Shown: positions 47,561-58,082, counted from the stretch's first letter. The stretch is 64,000 nt of DNA from Bacteroidota bacterium (GCA_947479455.1 CANJZE010000005.1:1-64000), one strand, 5' to 3'. Notes: a model not told the origin generated them from the letters alone. Numbers and translations are program-made.

Positions 47561-48133
47561 TTGCACGAAATAGAACCTTACTATGGCTGGCGCGATGACT
47601 ACATTGCTTCGGAAGACAAACGCTCTCCTTTTTACAGGAGACATTATAATGAGTTTGAGTACACCCAAAAAATTTACAACTACTATATACATCCGCAGTG
47701 GGATTTTTTCGGCTCATCGACTTTATACTGTAAAGTTTTGTTTGTTGATTATGAAACCAACAGTGCGGTTATTGAATTTATTGGGGAGTGGAACGATGCG
47801 CTGCACAATGATATTATGGAGTTTAAGCGCACAATTATTGATCCCATGATCAAAAGCGGGATCAGCAAGTATATTTTGCTGGGCGAGAACGTTTTGAATT
47901 TTCACGGCAGTGATGATTCGTATTACGAGGAGTGGTATGAAGATGTGAAGGAAGAAGGCGGTTGGATTATTGCCATTAATTTTCGCGAGCATGTAACCCA
48001 CGAAATGCAGCAAACCGGCATACATCACTTTCTGCATCTCGGTAAAAACTACAACGATATTCTTTGGCGAAAACTGAAGCCCGCTAACATGGCTGAGTTT
48101 TTTGAAAGTCTGCTGGTGCGCAGTATTGGTTAA
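47561..48133 (+). CDS. Conserved Bacteroidota protein of unknown function
   Basis: 190 residues, acidic, with many Tyr and Trp. I recall similar proteins, starting HEIEPYYxWR, across Bacteroidota, without a known role. Conserved-looking parts are EFEYTQKIYNYYIHPQWDFF (about 31-50), VIEFIGEWNDALHNDI (about 70-85), ILLGENVLNFHGSDDSYYEE (about 106-125) and GGWIIAINFREHV (about 133-145). There is no signal peptide. The start is TTG at 47561: the preceding in-frame stop is 24 bp upstream with no ATG, and the family start fits here. It is followed 42 bp downstream by the methyltransferase gene. Confidence 0.8.
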   Translation: MHEIEPYYGWRDDYIASEDKRSPFYRRHYNEFEYTQKIYNYYIHPQWDFFGSSTLYCKVLFVDYETNSAVIEFIGEWNDALHNDIMEFKRTIIDPMIKSGISKYILLGENVLNFHGSDDSYYEEWYEDVKEEGGWIIAINFREHVTHEMQQTGIHHFLHLGKNYNDILWRKLKPANMAEFFESLLVRSIG

Positions 48134-48175
48134 TGTAAAACCACTATAGAAAAAGAATTCACTACCATTGAACCA

Positions 48176-49504
<1,329 letters not shown>

Positions 49505-49505
49505 T

Positions 49506-49568
49506 TGTCACCCTGAGCTTGTCGATGGGTGATGAGCGAAAAGATGCTTCGACAAGCTCAGCATGACA
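49506..49568. repeat. REP-like inverted repeat, copy 1 of 3
   Basis: Begins TGTCACCCTGAGCTTGTCGA and ends with GCTTCGACAAGCTCAGCATG followed by ACA; the ends are near-exact reverse complements around a variable centre. It lies between two convergent 3' ends and could fold into a long hairpin. Copies at 54207 and 62360 share both arms. Confidence 0.9.
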
Positions 49569-49585
49569 TCTCTTGCTTTGTTTAC

Positions 49586-52126
49586 CTATCGCGTCAACGA
49601 AATATTCAGGCCGATTCTTCCACCGTAGTAAACTTCTTTTTTACCTGCACCAAAGCCCGCTACAAAATCAATGCGAATAATTTTTAGAATGTTGCCGATG
49701 CCTGCATCAACCTGAAAATATTGTTTACGTTCTGGTGTATAGAGAAAATGAAAGCCAAGTATTTCATCAAGCTTCAGGGTTCTGATGCCCGGAATTTTGT
49801 TGAACAAAAATCCACCGAAGTGATGTTCTACATCGGCCTGAACAAAATATTTATTGGTACTGTAACGATAGTATTGAATGAGGTAAAGTCCCAATAAATC
49901 GGTGCCGCCTTGCGTGAGAAAATTTCCTGAAAAATGTTTGTAATCGCTGAACTCAATGCGTTTGCCTGTCGCAAATCCGCCTCCGCCAAAACGATAAAAC
50001 ATGGTGCCTAGAATTTTCAACGAAATTTTGCCCGCTAGTTTAGCCTCCAAAAAATCATAATCTAAATCGCTAAATCCTTTTATAGCTATAGCTCTTTTGT
50101 ATACAATGTAAAGTTCAGGATACTTAGAGCCCTGACGAAATTTTGCATCGGGGCGGGTGATATATTCTTGCCCAAAAACGAAGTGCAATTTCAAATCGAG
50201 GCGAAAGCTACTATGGTGGTTGATGTTATCATTGTTCTCATTTAATCCAGTTAGGCTCATGCCATTAGGTGTAAAGTCTTTCTTAATGCTTTTGAAAAAA
50301 TTGTAGTGGCTTAAGTTTTCCATAGGCAAACGTTGCGCGTAACCCGCACTAAGCGAAAGGTCAATGCCATTATACACTTCGCGCGTGTAAGTGAACTTTA
50401 CAAAATACTGCTCATACAATTTCATGAAATTGTTTTTGAGCACGAGGGTTTGCCAAGTGTTTCCCAATTCGCTTTGCGGTTGGGTTTCGTTGAACTGGCT
50501 GATGAATTTTCCACCACTGAGAATAAAAAATTCATTATTCACTTGACTGTTGCGAAAGGTAAGTGTTACCATTCCATTTACATGCCTATTCACCACGCTA
50601 TAACGCAAAATTGGTTCAAACAAAATTCTACGACCGTTTTGAAACCTTTTAGATATACCAAACTTCATTTGAAGATTGACTCCTTCAACGGTATTATAAT
50701 TTACGAGTTCAAGTAGTGATGGAAAGTCTACCTGAAACTTTTTGTTTTGCTTGCGATAGGTGTAACCCGTAAGTATGGAGAAGAAGCCTGGTTTATTGAT
50801 TATTTTATCGGTGCTGTCTTTAAACTCTTTAGAGTCGCGCATTTTTTCAATGCTGTCTTTGGCCTGATAATCGCCTACTTCTAACTCAGTAAGTGGAATG
50901 GGGCGCACACTGTCCCAATACACTTCTTCGTGTTTGTTGGCTTCTTTTTCCACCACCATTATTTCGGGCGTGAAAAGTTTTTTCTCGGCTTTCTTTTCTG
51001 CCTTCTTCTTTTGCTGCACAAATTTCTTTGGTGCTTTGGCTGAATCTATTTTCACCACAGTGTTCGTACTGCCGAGTACATCGTTAACGATGTAGTTTTT
51101 GAAAATGCCTAGGTAATATCCATCGCCTTTTATGCCGAGCACACCACCGTTTGCATCGTAGCGCTGCTGCGTTGGTAACCAGATATCGTTCTTCACCGGT
51201 ACAAAATATTGAGTCACTTTAAGTGTGTCGAGATATTGAATGCCGTTGTTTTTTATCAACACTAATTCGAGTGAGTGAATGTTCCAATTATCTTCAACTA
51301 TGCTGAGCACGCCTGTGAAGCACGGGTCGTTTTTGCGCTTAGGCGTTACTTGAATTTTATTGATGAGGCGGTCGCCTTCTTTGTAAGCACCCAACATGTG
51401 ATAGTTGTAATAGAAAAAACCGCTTTCACTTAACGGAGAAATAAGTGGACGCTGAGCGAGGAACTCAATCGTAATGTTTCGCTCGTAAAAATTGAAATAA
51501 AAATTTTGCGCGCTATTGAACGTAAAGCCGTTTGTTTTACCGCTTACTTTAGATGAGTAAACCACTTCGTGAAATTTATTCGGGCGTTTGTAGTAAAGTT
51601 TCGATTGCGATTCGCTGAGATACACCACGCCATTTTTGCCCACTACAATGCCTGCGTTTTTAATTCTGCGCTCAGCCCAAAAAGGAATATCGGTTAATCG
51701 GTTAACTCCCTTTACATAAGCATCGCAACTGTAACTTTCTACCGCCTGCAAAAAATATTTCCGCTTTTCAATAGCTTTTCTAATGACGGCAATAGCAGGG
51801 TCTTCATTACCGTTTATGATTACATCTTTTATTTCGTACTGCAATTCTTCCATTGCAATATTGAGCTCGGTACTTTTTTGGAGGTTTACGATTTGGCTGT
51901 TCTGCTTAAAGCCTAGGTGCTGAAAAATAATTTCGTAGTTACCTGCCGGCAATTCAAATACATATTGCCCTTCGGCATTGGCACTGGTGCCGTTGGTAGT
52001 GCCTTTAACGTGAATATTTACATAACTGAGCCGCTCGCCCTTTTGTGTGGTAACTATGCCGTGAAGATTAAATCCGCAGGAAATTTTTGTAAGCAGCAAT
52101 AAAAAGAAGAGGAAACTAAACCGCAT
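49586..52126 (-). CDS. DUF5686 outer-membrane protein with carboxypeptidase-like domain
   Basis: 846 residues. The signal peptide (FSFLFFLLLLTKISCG) is followed by a carboxypeptidase-like regulatory domain (LHGIVTTQKGERLSYVNIHV, about 21-40, and FELPAGNYEIIFQHLGF). The rest fits DUF5686, a Bacteroidota family predicted to form an outer-membrane beta-barrel: AIEKRKYFLQAVESYSCDAY at about 117, then many amphipathic strands to the terminal GRIGLNISLTR with aromatic/hydrophobic end. A Lys/Ala-rich stretch KKAEKKAEKK sits at about 374. Its function is unknown. It is convergent with the methyltransferase gene, with the REP-like element between. Confidence 0.9.
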   Translation of the reverse strand: MRFSFLFFLLLLTKISCGFNLHGIVTTQKGERLSYVNIHVKGTTNGTSANAEGQYVFELPAGNYEIIFQHLGFKQNSQIVNLQKSTELNIAMEELQYEIKDVIINGNEDPAIAVIRKAIEKRKYFLQAVESYSCDAYVKGVNRLTDIPFWAERRIKNAGIVVGKNGVVYLSESQSKLYYKRPNKFHEVVYSSKVSGKTNGFTFNSAQNFYFNFYERNITIEFLAQRPLISPLSESGFFYYNYHMLGAYKEGDRLINKIQVTPKRKNDPCFTGVLSIVEDNWNIHSLELVLIKNNGIQYLDTLKVTQYFVPVKNDIWLPTQQRYDANGGVLGIKGDGYYLGIFKNYIVNDVLGSTNTVVKIDSAKAPKKFVQQKKKAEKKAEKKLFTPEIMVVEKEANKHEEVYWDSVRPIPLTELEVGDYQAKDSIEKMRDSKEFKDSTDKIINKPGFFSILTGYTYRKQNKKFQVDFPSLLELVNYNTVEGVNLQMKFGISKRFQNGRRILFEPILRYSVVNRHVNGMVTLTFRNSQVNNEFFILSGGKFISQFNETQPQSELGNTWQTLVLKNNFMKLYEQYFVKFTYTREVYNGIDLSLSAGYAQRLPMENLSHYNFFKSIKKDFTPNGMSLTGLNENNDNINHHSSFRLDLKLHFVFGQEYITRPDAKFRQGSKYPELYIVYKRAIAIKGFSDLDYDFLEAKLAGKISLKILGTMFYRFGGGGFATGKRIEFSDYKHFSGNFLTQGGTDLLGLYLIQYYRYSTNKYFVQADVEHHFGGFLFNKIPGIRTLKLDEILGFHFLYTPERKQYFQVDAGIGNILKIIRIDFVAGFGAGKKEVYYGGRIGLNISLTR

Positions 52127-52157
52127 TGGTAAAATGAAAATAAGAAAAAAGGTGGGG

Positions 52158-52328
52158 TCAGTCCTTTATGAACTTTAAGATTATTATCCCACATCCAACT
52201 GGCACTTGTATAGCAACACGGTGAATCGTGATACCATTTCCAACCGCACCAAAATTGGTAATGTTGAACACTTGTGCATTCAACATTACCGAGAATAAAA
52301 CGGCAACAGCTGTAAAAGTTTTTTTCAT
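52158..52328 (-). pseudogene. Decayed GH28/pectate-lyase-3-like N-terminus (56 codons)
   Basis: A 56-codon frame starts with a signal peptide (MKKTFTAVAVLFSVMLNAQ), then FNITNFGAVGNGITIHRVAI and Q, then diverges and stops at 52158. The motif [FY]N(V/I)xxFGAxGDGxTxxxxAIQ is the hallmark of the N-terminus of GH28 polygalacturonases and Pectate_lyase_3 proteins. Nothing of the following beta-helix is present. The start is 6 bp after the phosphatase stop codon. I read it as a truncated gene; a secreted 56-residue peptide cannot be excluded. Confidence 0.6.
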
Positions 52329-52334
52329 AACTGC

Positions 52335-54008
52335 TTATTCTATGTGCAGAATTTTTTTCGCTAATGTCTCTCCTGCGCCTGTCATTTCCACTACATAAAT
52401 TCCCTTTGCCAGCGAAAGTTTTTTTGCATCTATTTCATAACTGTGATTTCCTTTCGTAAGGTTTCCTGAAAAAATCTCCACCGTTTTGCCTGTTACATCA
52501 ATCAGTTGAATTTTTATGGTTTCGTTTTTTGCAAGTTCAAAAGAAAGTTGCGTAGAGCCACTGAAAGGATTTGGTTTAATTTTCAATTCAGAAATCCAGT
52601 CCCCGTTTATTTCGCCCACGCCACTTGGTGCAACAGCATCTATTTTGTAAATGGTAAAATGGTCGCGCTCTACACCGCCCATATCAATATGTCTTCCGTC
52701 TAAGCGGTTGCTGTCAATATCTAGTACGAAAGAACCGCAGCAAGTATCGCAGCCATATTCAGAAAACATGTAAGGATGGTCAAACGGTGGGCTGCTATCG
52801 TTGCTTCCCGAATTTCCATTTACCACATACACCGTTCCGCGATTGGCGTTTGCGCCTTGTGTATATTTTGTGTAGGCCTCGCCAAGTGCATCAACACCAC
52901 TTCGGTTTTGTAAAATCATAGAAGGATTAAAACTTGATACATCGCTGTAAAGTCCACGCACTAACATGCTGCGTTCGTAAACATGCGAGTGCCCGCAAAG
53001 CACTAAGTCAACCCCGTATTGTTCAAGAATAGGAGTGAAGCGTTCGCGCATAGATTTCATGTAAACTTCCCACCACGTTCCTGAATCGTGTGAGCCCGCT
53101 GTATAAGGCGGTTGATGGAAATAAGCAATCACCCAGGGCTTTGTGTTTTGTTGCAAATCCTGCGCCAGCCATGTGGTGAAGGGAGAAGAAGTAAACGTGA
53201 AAAACGGACTTACTCCGTTCCAGTCATCGCTGGCATTAAACAACGAGCCAAGTTCTGAATTCATGGAAATGAAATGGGCGTTACCATAATCGTAAGAGTA
53301 AAATAATTCGTGTCCTGTTGGCACACCACCCGCTTCACCGTTTTTATAAACGTCTACAAAATCTAAGTAAGGACCTGTTTGAGAAAGTGGGGACACCGGG
53401 CTCACCACTGGTGAAACAGAATTATAATCGTGATTGCCCGGGCACGGCAGAAAAGGCCAGTGCTTCATTACATTCCTATAACCGTTGATGGAATCAAAAA
53501 CCTTGGTAAGGTATTCCGCTTCTGTACCATCGTCATAAACATTATCGCCTAACCATAACCACAAGTTAGTTTCCACCGAATCAAAATTTACGTATGCATC
53601 GCGCACATTTTTTTGCTTTTCGTTCGCTTTTCCAAAATCACCAATCACCCAAGCGCGAAACGGAAGGTTAGTTCCAGCTATCGGAAAAGTTCTGAACCAA
53701 TGTGTGCTATCAGCACCTTCTAAAAAAACAGAGCCGGAATAAACCGCATAGAAATATTTAGTGTATGGAGCAAGATTGGTTAGTTGAACTGCATGTTTGG
53801 TAACAGGCATGGTGTCTGTTACTGAAAGGTTCAGGTTAGCTAAATCGGTTCCATAAACAATTTTAGAAGCGCATAGAAGATCGGTTCGCCATAAAATTTT
53901 TATAGATGAAGGAGTCGGGCTTTGTAAGTAAGGACCCACTGTAACGGTCATTTGGGAATGAACAAAAACCGGAAGCAAACAGGTAAGCAGAAAGTAAAAT
54001 TTTTTCAT
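52335..54008 (-). CDS. Secreted purple acid phosphatase-like protein with T9SS domain
   Basis: 557 residues. After a signal peptide (FYFLLTCLLPVFVHSQ) comes a purple-acid-phosphatase N-domain of FN3 type (VGPYLQSPTPSSIKILWRTD). The metallophosphoesterase core has the metal ligands in VIGDFGKAN (about 116), LGDNVYDDGTE (about 153), PGNHDYN (about 190), AYFHQPPY (about 297) and CGHSHVYERS (about 338). The last 85 residues (LKIKPNPFSGSTQLSFEL to KKILHIE) are a type A T9SS sorting domain. It should release phosphate from esters outside the cell, matching the Pit carrier in this window. Confidence 0.93.
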   Translation of the reverse strand: MKKFYFLLTCLLPVFVHSQMTVTVGPYLQSPTPSSIKILWRTDLLCASKIVYGTDLANLNLSVTDTMPVTKHAVQLTNLAPYTKYFYAVYSGSVFLEGADSTHWFRTFPIAGTNLPFRAWVIGDFGKANEKQKNVRDAYVNFDSVETNLWLWLGDNVYDDGTEAEYLTKVFDSINGYRNVMKHWPFLPCPGNHDYNSVSPVVSPVSPLSQTGPYLDFVDVYKNGEAGGVPTGHELFYSYDYGNAHFISMNSELGSLFNASDDWNGVSPFFTFTSSPFTTWLAQDLQQNTKPWVIAYFHQPPYTAGSHDSGTWWEVYMKSMRERFTPILEQYGVDLVLCGHSHVYERSMLVRGLYSDVSSFNPSMILQNRSGVDALGEAYTKYTQGANANRGTVYVVNGNSGSNDSSPPFDHPYMFSEYGCDTCCGSFVLDIDSNRLDGRHIDMGGVERDHFTIYKIDAVAPSGVGEINGDWISELKIKPNPFSGSTQLSFELAKNETIKIQLIDVTGKTVEIFSGNLTKGNHSYEIDAKKLSLAKGIYVVEMTGAGETLAKKILHIE

Positions 54009-54206
54009 GTGCTTATAATTTTAAGTAAAGAAAGGTAAAGAATTTTGAATAACGGTAAAGTAAAGGTTAAGAAAAAGCAAACAATAGTTGTTCAATTTTT
54101 TGGTAACGCTTTGCAATGCCATAAAAGTTAGTTTGTAGAATGGTGAAGGTGCAGTTTGTATAGCTGTTTTGTTTTAAGCTGAGCAGTAACTAGAGATGAT
54201 GAGTGA

Positions 54207-54267
54207 TGTCACCCTGAGCTTGTCGAAGGGTTTTGAAGAAAGATGCTTCGACAAGCTCAGCATGACA
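54207..54267. repeat. REP-like inverted repeat, copy 2 of 3
   Basis: Begins TGTCACCCTGAGCTTGTCGA and ends GCTTCGACAAGCTCAGCATG plus ACA, the same arms as copy 1 with a different centre. It lies about 35 bp downstream of the MFS gene's stop codon. The rest of the 54009-54302 spacer before this element shows nothing I can name. Confidence 0.9.
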
Positions 54268-54272
54268 TTGCG

Positions 54273-54296
54273 TTTCTTCGTGTCTTCGCGCCTTCG
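54273..54296. repeat. Octamer array, three units (NNNCTTCG)
   Basis: TTTCTTCG, TGTCTTCG and CGCCTTCG follow with 8-bp period directly after the REP-like element and just before the MFS stop codon. Its reverse complement resembles the array at 58019. Confidence 0.7.
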
Positions 54297-54302
54297 CATT
54301 TG

Positions 54303-55478
54303 CTACTGCATTTGTTTTTCTTTGAAGTTCATTGAAGCCAACACCACAAAAACCAACGCCACCCCCACGGCACTGAAAATAAAAACAGCTTCGGGCGAAA
54401 TGTATTTCCAAATCAACCCTGCAATTATGCTGGCAAATAAAATCATTACTGAACTTAATCCTGAGTATGTGCCAATGGCAGAAGCAGTTTCTGTTTTAGG
54501 AACCATATTACTGATGAGCGCTTTTGAAACGCCATCGGTAGCGGCTGTGTAAAGTCCATACAACACAAACAGGAAAAGAAAACCCGTGAACGATGAATTA
54601 ATTCCGAAGCCTGCATACACCAGCACAAACACGAAGAACCCGAAGAGCAAGGTTTTTTTCATTCCTAACTTATCAGCCAGATGACCAAGGGGAAAAGCAG
54701 CCGCTGCAAAAACAAGATTGTAAAGAATGTAACAGCCGATCACATACGAATCGTTATTACAACTCGCTTTTATTTTCATCAGCAAAAACAAATCAGAACT
54801 GTTGAACAAAGCAAAAAGCAAAAGCGCAGCCACTAATTTTTTGTAATCGGCAGAAGCTGTTTTTAAATAATCAAACGTTTGCGATAAACGAAAAGATGGC
54901 TTTTCCTGATGCGGCATTTGTTTCTCCTTTACTAAAAACGTAAGCAGAGTTCCTAAGATAGCAGGTATAAACGCCAACAGAAAAATTAATTGGTAATGCG
55001 CAGGATAGTAATACAGAAACACCAGCGCAAACGCGGGACCAATAGTTGCGCCTATAGTATCCATCATTTTATGAAAACCAAAAACCTTTCCTTTGTTCTC
55101 TGGCGTGCTTTCATCGGAGAGAATGGCATCGCGCGCAGCGGTACGCACACCTTTACCTAATCTATCGGTAGCGCGTGCACTAAAAATCCAAATTGGATGA
55201 CTAAAGAATGCCATCATTGGTTTTGAAATAGCACTCATTAAATAACCTGCATTCACAAAAGGCAAACGTTTGCCGCTGGCATCGCTCCAACGGCCAAAAT
55301 ATCCCTTGCTCAAGCCAGCAGTAGCTTCAGCAAAACCTTCGAGCAAACCAATTAACACAGAAGAGAATCCAATGCTCGATAAAAACAAGGGCATTACCGG
55401 GTAAAGCATTTCGCTTGACACATCGTTGAACAGACTAACCAGTGAAAGAATCCAGATGTTACGGGTAATGTATTTCAT
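54303..55478 (-). CDS. Major facilitator superfamily transporter
   Basis: 391 residues with twelve predicted membrane segments. The MFS loop signature is visible as GYFGRWSDASGKRLPF at about 59-74 and again, in the second half, as GHLADKLGMKKTLLFG. GKGVRTAARDAILSD at about 108 is typical of the group of unclassified bacterial MFS carriers that are often called efflux proteins. The substrate is unknown. It lies 47 bp downstream of the kinase gene, separated by a perfect inverted repeat. Confidence 0.88.
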   Translation of the reverse strand: MKYITRNIWILSLVSLFNDVSSEMLYPVMPLFLSSIGFSSVLIGLLEGFAEATAGLSKGYFGRWSDASGKRLPFVNAGYLMSAISKPMMAFFSHPIWIFSARATDRLGKGVRTAARDAILSDESTPENKGKVFGFHKMMDTIGATIGPAFALVFLYYYPAHYQLIFLLAFIPAILGTLLTFLVKEKQMPHQEKPSFRLSQTFDYLKTASADYKKLVAALLLFALFNSSDLFLLMKIKASCNNDSYVIGCYILYNLVFAAAAFPLGHLADKLGMKKTLLFGFFVFVLVYAGFGINSSFTGFLFLFVLYGLYTAATDGVSKALISNMVPKTETASAIGTYSGLSSVMILFASIIAGLIWKYISPEAVFIFSAVGVALVFVVLASMNFKEKQMQ

Positions 55479-55490
55479 ATTATTATTTAC

Positions 55491-55523
55491 AGAAGTTCCA
55501 CTTCTTCAAGAAGTGGAACTTCT
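55491..55523. other. Perfect 16-bp inverted repeat between kinase and MFS genes
   Basis: AGAAGTTCCACTTCTT (55491-55506), one base, then its exact complement (55508-55523). It starts two bases after the kinase stop codon on the minus strand and ends 13 bases before the MFS start codon. No T-run follows on the minus strand, so it may be a processing or partial stop signal rather than a standard terminator. Confidence 0.7.
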
Positions 55524-55525
55524 CA

Positions 55526-56152
55526 TTACACATAATGTAAACCAAAATCAAATTCCGTATTCAGCACATCCACTACAAACTCATAATCTTTTTTCAGATC
55601 AATATAATTCAGGTTAGTGGTATTGAGCAAAACAATTCGTGAATGCGTTTGCAGTTTGAAGTATTCGAGATACGCGTTCTGAATTTTCTCTAAGTAATCT
55701 CCTGTAATATTCTGCTCGTAATCTCTTCCGCGGTTTTTAATATTCTGCAAAAGTTTCTCAATAGGAGCGTAGAGATACAAAGTAATGTCGGGTTTGGGCA
55801 AAGAAGGATTGATAATGTCGAATAACATGCGATAGAGTTTCGCCTCGTTCTCGTTTAGATTTTGATTAGCAAAAATTAAACTCTTCTGAAAAAGAAAATC
55901 AGAAACCGTAAACGATTTAAAAATATCGGCTTCGCTCAACAGCTTTTTCAAATGCTGAAAACGCTCCGCCATAAAAAACAATTCAACCGGAAAAGCATGA
56001 CGAGCAGGGTCTTCGTAAAACTTAGGTAAAAACGGATTGTCTTCAAACTGTTCTAAAATTAATTTGCCGTTATAATCAGCAGCAATTTTTTTTGACAGCG
56101 TTGTTTTACCCGCACCAATGCATCCCTCAATCGTAATGAAATTGTAAATCAC
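55526..56152 (-). CDS. Deoxynucleoside kinase
   Basis: 208 residues, normal dNK length. The P-loop GCIGAGKTTLSKK is at about 10-22, LEQFEDNPFLPKFYED (about 34-49) is the substrate loop, VSDFLFQKSLIFA (about 85) has the Asp region that replaces DRS in this group, and KNRGRDYEQ (about 138) is the lid. The start is GTG at 56152, as no ATG lies upstream before the in-frame stop. It is clearly related to the kinase at 2945 but lacks the basic tail. Two dNKs of differing specificity are common in Bacteroidota. Confidence 0.93.
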   Translation of the reverse strand: MIYNFITIEGCIGAGKTTLSKKIAADYNGKLILEQFEDNPFLPKFYEDPARHAFPVELFFMAERFQHLKKLLSEADIFKSFTVSDFLFQKSLIFANQNLNENEAKLYRMLFDIINPSLPKPDITLYLYAPIEKLLQNIKNRGRDYEQNITGDYLEKIQNAYLEYFKLQTHSRIVLLNTTNLNYIDLKKDYEFVVDVLNTEFDFGLHYV

Positions 56153-56172
56153 AGCGCGAGTTTAAGATTTTG

Positions 56173-56204
56173 TGTGTTAATGTGTTTATGTGTTCAAGTG
56201 TTTA
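56173..56204. repeat. Octamer array, four units (TGTGTTNA)
   Basis: TGTGTTAA, TGTGTTTA, TGTGTTCA and AGTGTTTA, exact 8-bp period, 20 bp upstream of the kinase GTG. Its reverse complement nearly equals the array at 4968 (one change in 26 bp). Confidence 0.85.
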
Positions 56205-56298
56205 TGTGAATTCAGTTTTTGTCACACACATTATATTTTAGCCTTACTTTTTTGCATTCAATTCAAAAGCTATTTTAGCCACGAAGGTTCGAGTCAAT

Positions 56299-56326
56299 AA
56301 TCTATCATCTAAAATCTAAAGTCTAA
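56299..56326. repeat. Heptamer array ending on a start codon (ANTCTAA)
   Basis: AATCTAT, CATCTAA, AATCTAA and AGTCTAA follow with 7-bp period; the last A of the array is the first base of the permease ATG. Confidence 0.75.
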
Positions 56327-58002
56327 TGTCAGATTTATTCCGAAAAAAAAACGTTGCTAAAGTTTTAGCCGATGCCGAAGCGGGATTGATTGAAGCCGAA
56401 AAAACTGGTGGCTTGCACAAAACACTTGGCGTGCGCGACCTCACGGCTTTTGGTATTGCCGCTATTGTAGGCGCGGGAATTTTTTCCACCATTGGCAAAG
56501 CAAGTTTCGATGGCGGCCCCGGAATTATTTTTCTTTTTCTTTTTGTTTCTGTTGCCTGCGGTTTTTCTGCACTTTGCTATGCGGAGTTTGCGAGTATGGT
56601 TCCGGTAAGCGGAAGTGCTTACACGTATTCGTATGTAGCGTTCGGAGAAATTATTGCGTGGATAATTGGCTGGGATTTACTGATGGAATACGCCATTGGA
56701 AACATTGCTGTAGCCATTTCGTGGAGCGATTATTTTACTTCTCTTCTCGATGGTTTCGGTTGGCACATTCCCGATTACTTAACCATGGATTATTGGAGCG
56801 CACAGGCAATGGTAAGCGATGCAGCTAAACTGGCTTGGCAAACTGCACCGGCTATCGGCAACTTTAAATTCATTTGCGATATACCCGCTTTCGCGATTGT
56901 GGTTTTAATCACTTACATCACTTACATCGGTATTCAGGAATCAAGAAACTCAGCCAACTTAATGGTGGCATTGAAACTTTTGGTGATAATTGTAGTGATT
57001 GTAGTAGGTGCATTTTATGTGCAACCTGTAAACTGGCATCCCTTTATGCCGAATGGAGTTGGAGGAATACTCAAAGGAACTGCCGCTGTATTTTTCGCTT
57101 ACATCGGATTCGATGCAATTTCTACAACAGCCGAGGAATGCAAAGACCCGCAGCGCGATTTACCACGGGGTATGATTTATTCACTCCTCATCTGCACAGT
57201 TATTTATGTGCTGATTGCTTTGGTTCTTACAGGCATGGTGAATTACAGCAAGCTCGATGTAGGCGACCCGCTCTCTTTTGTTTTCAAAGAAATTCATTTG
57301 GATTGGTTGGCAGGAGTAGTAGCCGTTAGCGCAGTCATTGCAACAGCAAGTGTGCTGCTCGTTTTTCAAATTGGTCAACCAAGAATTTGGATGAGCATGA
57401 GCCGAGATGGATTGTTGCCGCCAATTTTTTCGCGCATTCATCCGAAGTTTAAAACGCCTTCGTTCTCTACTATTCTCACGGGCGTGGTTGTGGCTGTGCC
57501 TGCTTTATTTTTAAATATGAATGTAGTTATTGACTTAACCAGCGTTGGTACACTCTTCGCGTTTGTGTTGGTGTGCGGTGGTATTTTGAAATTGCAATTA
57601 TCACCCAATCCACCACAAAGCAAATTCAAAACTCCTTACATTAACGCGAAATGGATTATGCCTTTGCTGTTTATTGGTGGCGGAATTTTGTTGTGGGTTT
57701 ACAACAATGAAGGAGTAAGAAATTTCTTTACGATGAATAGCGTTGATGCTAATGCGGGCACATGGGATATTCTTCGCACCAAAATTCCTTATGCTGCTTT
57801 CTTCGTTCTCACCGTGGTTGTTTCGGTTTATTCCTTCTTTAAAAATCTTTCACTCATTCCAGTGCTTGGCCTATTGTCTTGCAGTTACTTGCTATGCGAA
57901 TCAGGTTCGAGTAACTGGGAACGTTTTCTCGTTTGGCTGTTGATTGGTTTTGTGGTTTACTTCTTGTATGGAAAGAACCACAGTAAATTAAATGCGAAAT
58001 AA
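56326..58002 (+). CDS. APC-family amino acid permease
   Basis: 558 residues with about 12-14 membrane segments. The N-terminus has GVRDLTAFGIAAIVGAGIFS (about 36-55), the APC signature, followed by GPGIIFLFLFVSVACGFSAL. FFAYIGFDAISTTAEECKDP (about 258-277) is the helix-8 region typical of the cationic amino acid (CAT/YhdG) branch. LLVFQIGQPRIWMSMSRDG is also conserved. It imports amino acids, probably with protons. It is monocistronic as far as I see, with repeat arrays on both sides. Confidence 0.92.
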   Translation: MSDLFRKKNVAKVLADAEAGLIEAEKTGGLHKTLGVRDLTAFGIAAIVGAGIFSTIGKASFDGGPGIIFLFLFVSVACGFSALCYAEFASMVPVSGSAYTYSYVAFGEIIAWIIGWDLLMEYAIGNIAVAISWSDYFTSLLDGFGWHIPDYLTMDYWSAQAMVSDAAKLAWQTAPAIGNFKFICDIPAFAIVVLITYITYIGIQESRNSANLMVALKLLVIIVVIVVGAFYVQPVNWHPFMPNGVGGILKGTAAVFFAYIGFDAISTTAEECKDPQRDLPRGMIYSLLICTVIYVLIALVLTGMVNYSKLDVGDPLSFVFKEIHLDWLAGVVAVSAVIATASVLLVFQIGQPRIWMSMSRDGLLPPIFSRIHPKFKTPSFSTILTGVVVAVPALFLNMNVVIDLTSVGTLFAFVLVCGGILKLQLSPNPPQSKFKTPYINAKWIMPLLFIGGGILLWVYNNEGVRNFFTMNSVDANAGTWDILRTKIPYAAFFVLTVVVSVYSFFKNLSLIPVLGLLSCSYLLCESGSSNWERFLVWLLIGFVVYFLYGKNHSKLNAK

Positions 58003-58018
58003 AACGCAGAAATTCTTA

Positions 58019-58082
58019 CACAAAGGCGCAAAGTCACGAAGGTAAAACCAGCATAATCTTTTCGCCTTAGTGCCTTGGTGTT
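58019..58082. repeat. Octamer array with inverted half
   Basis: CACAAAGG, CGCAAAGT and CACGAAGG (58019-58042) are followed after 16 bases by TTTTCGCC, TTAGTGCC and TTGGTGTT (58059-58082). The second set resembles the reverse complement of the first, so the spacer can form a hairpin between the permease stop and the peptidase start. Confidence 0.75.

Noticed and set aside
54196-54552. Open frame across the REP-like element and the end of the MFS gene
   Set aside because: It is antisense to the MFS C-terminus; the N-terminal part is the palindrome itself, which is open in several frames.
56284-56296. GGTTCGAGTC, like a tRNA T-arm loop
   Set aside because: The flanks do not form a five-base T stem and no acceptor or anticodon arm lies upstream.
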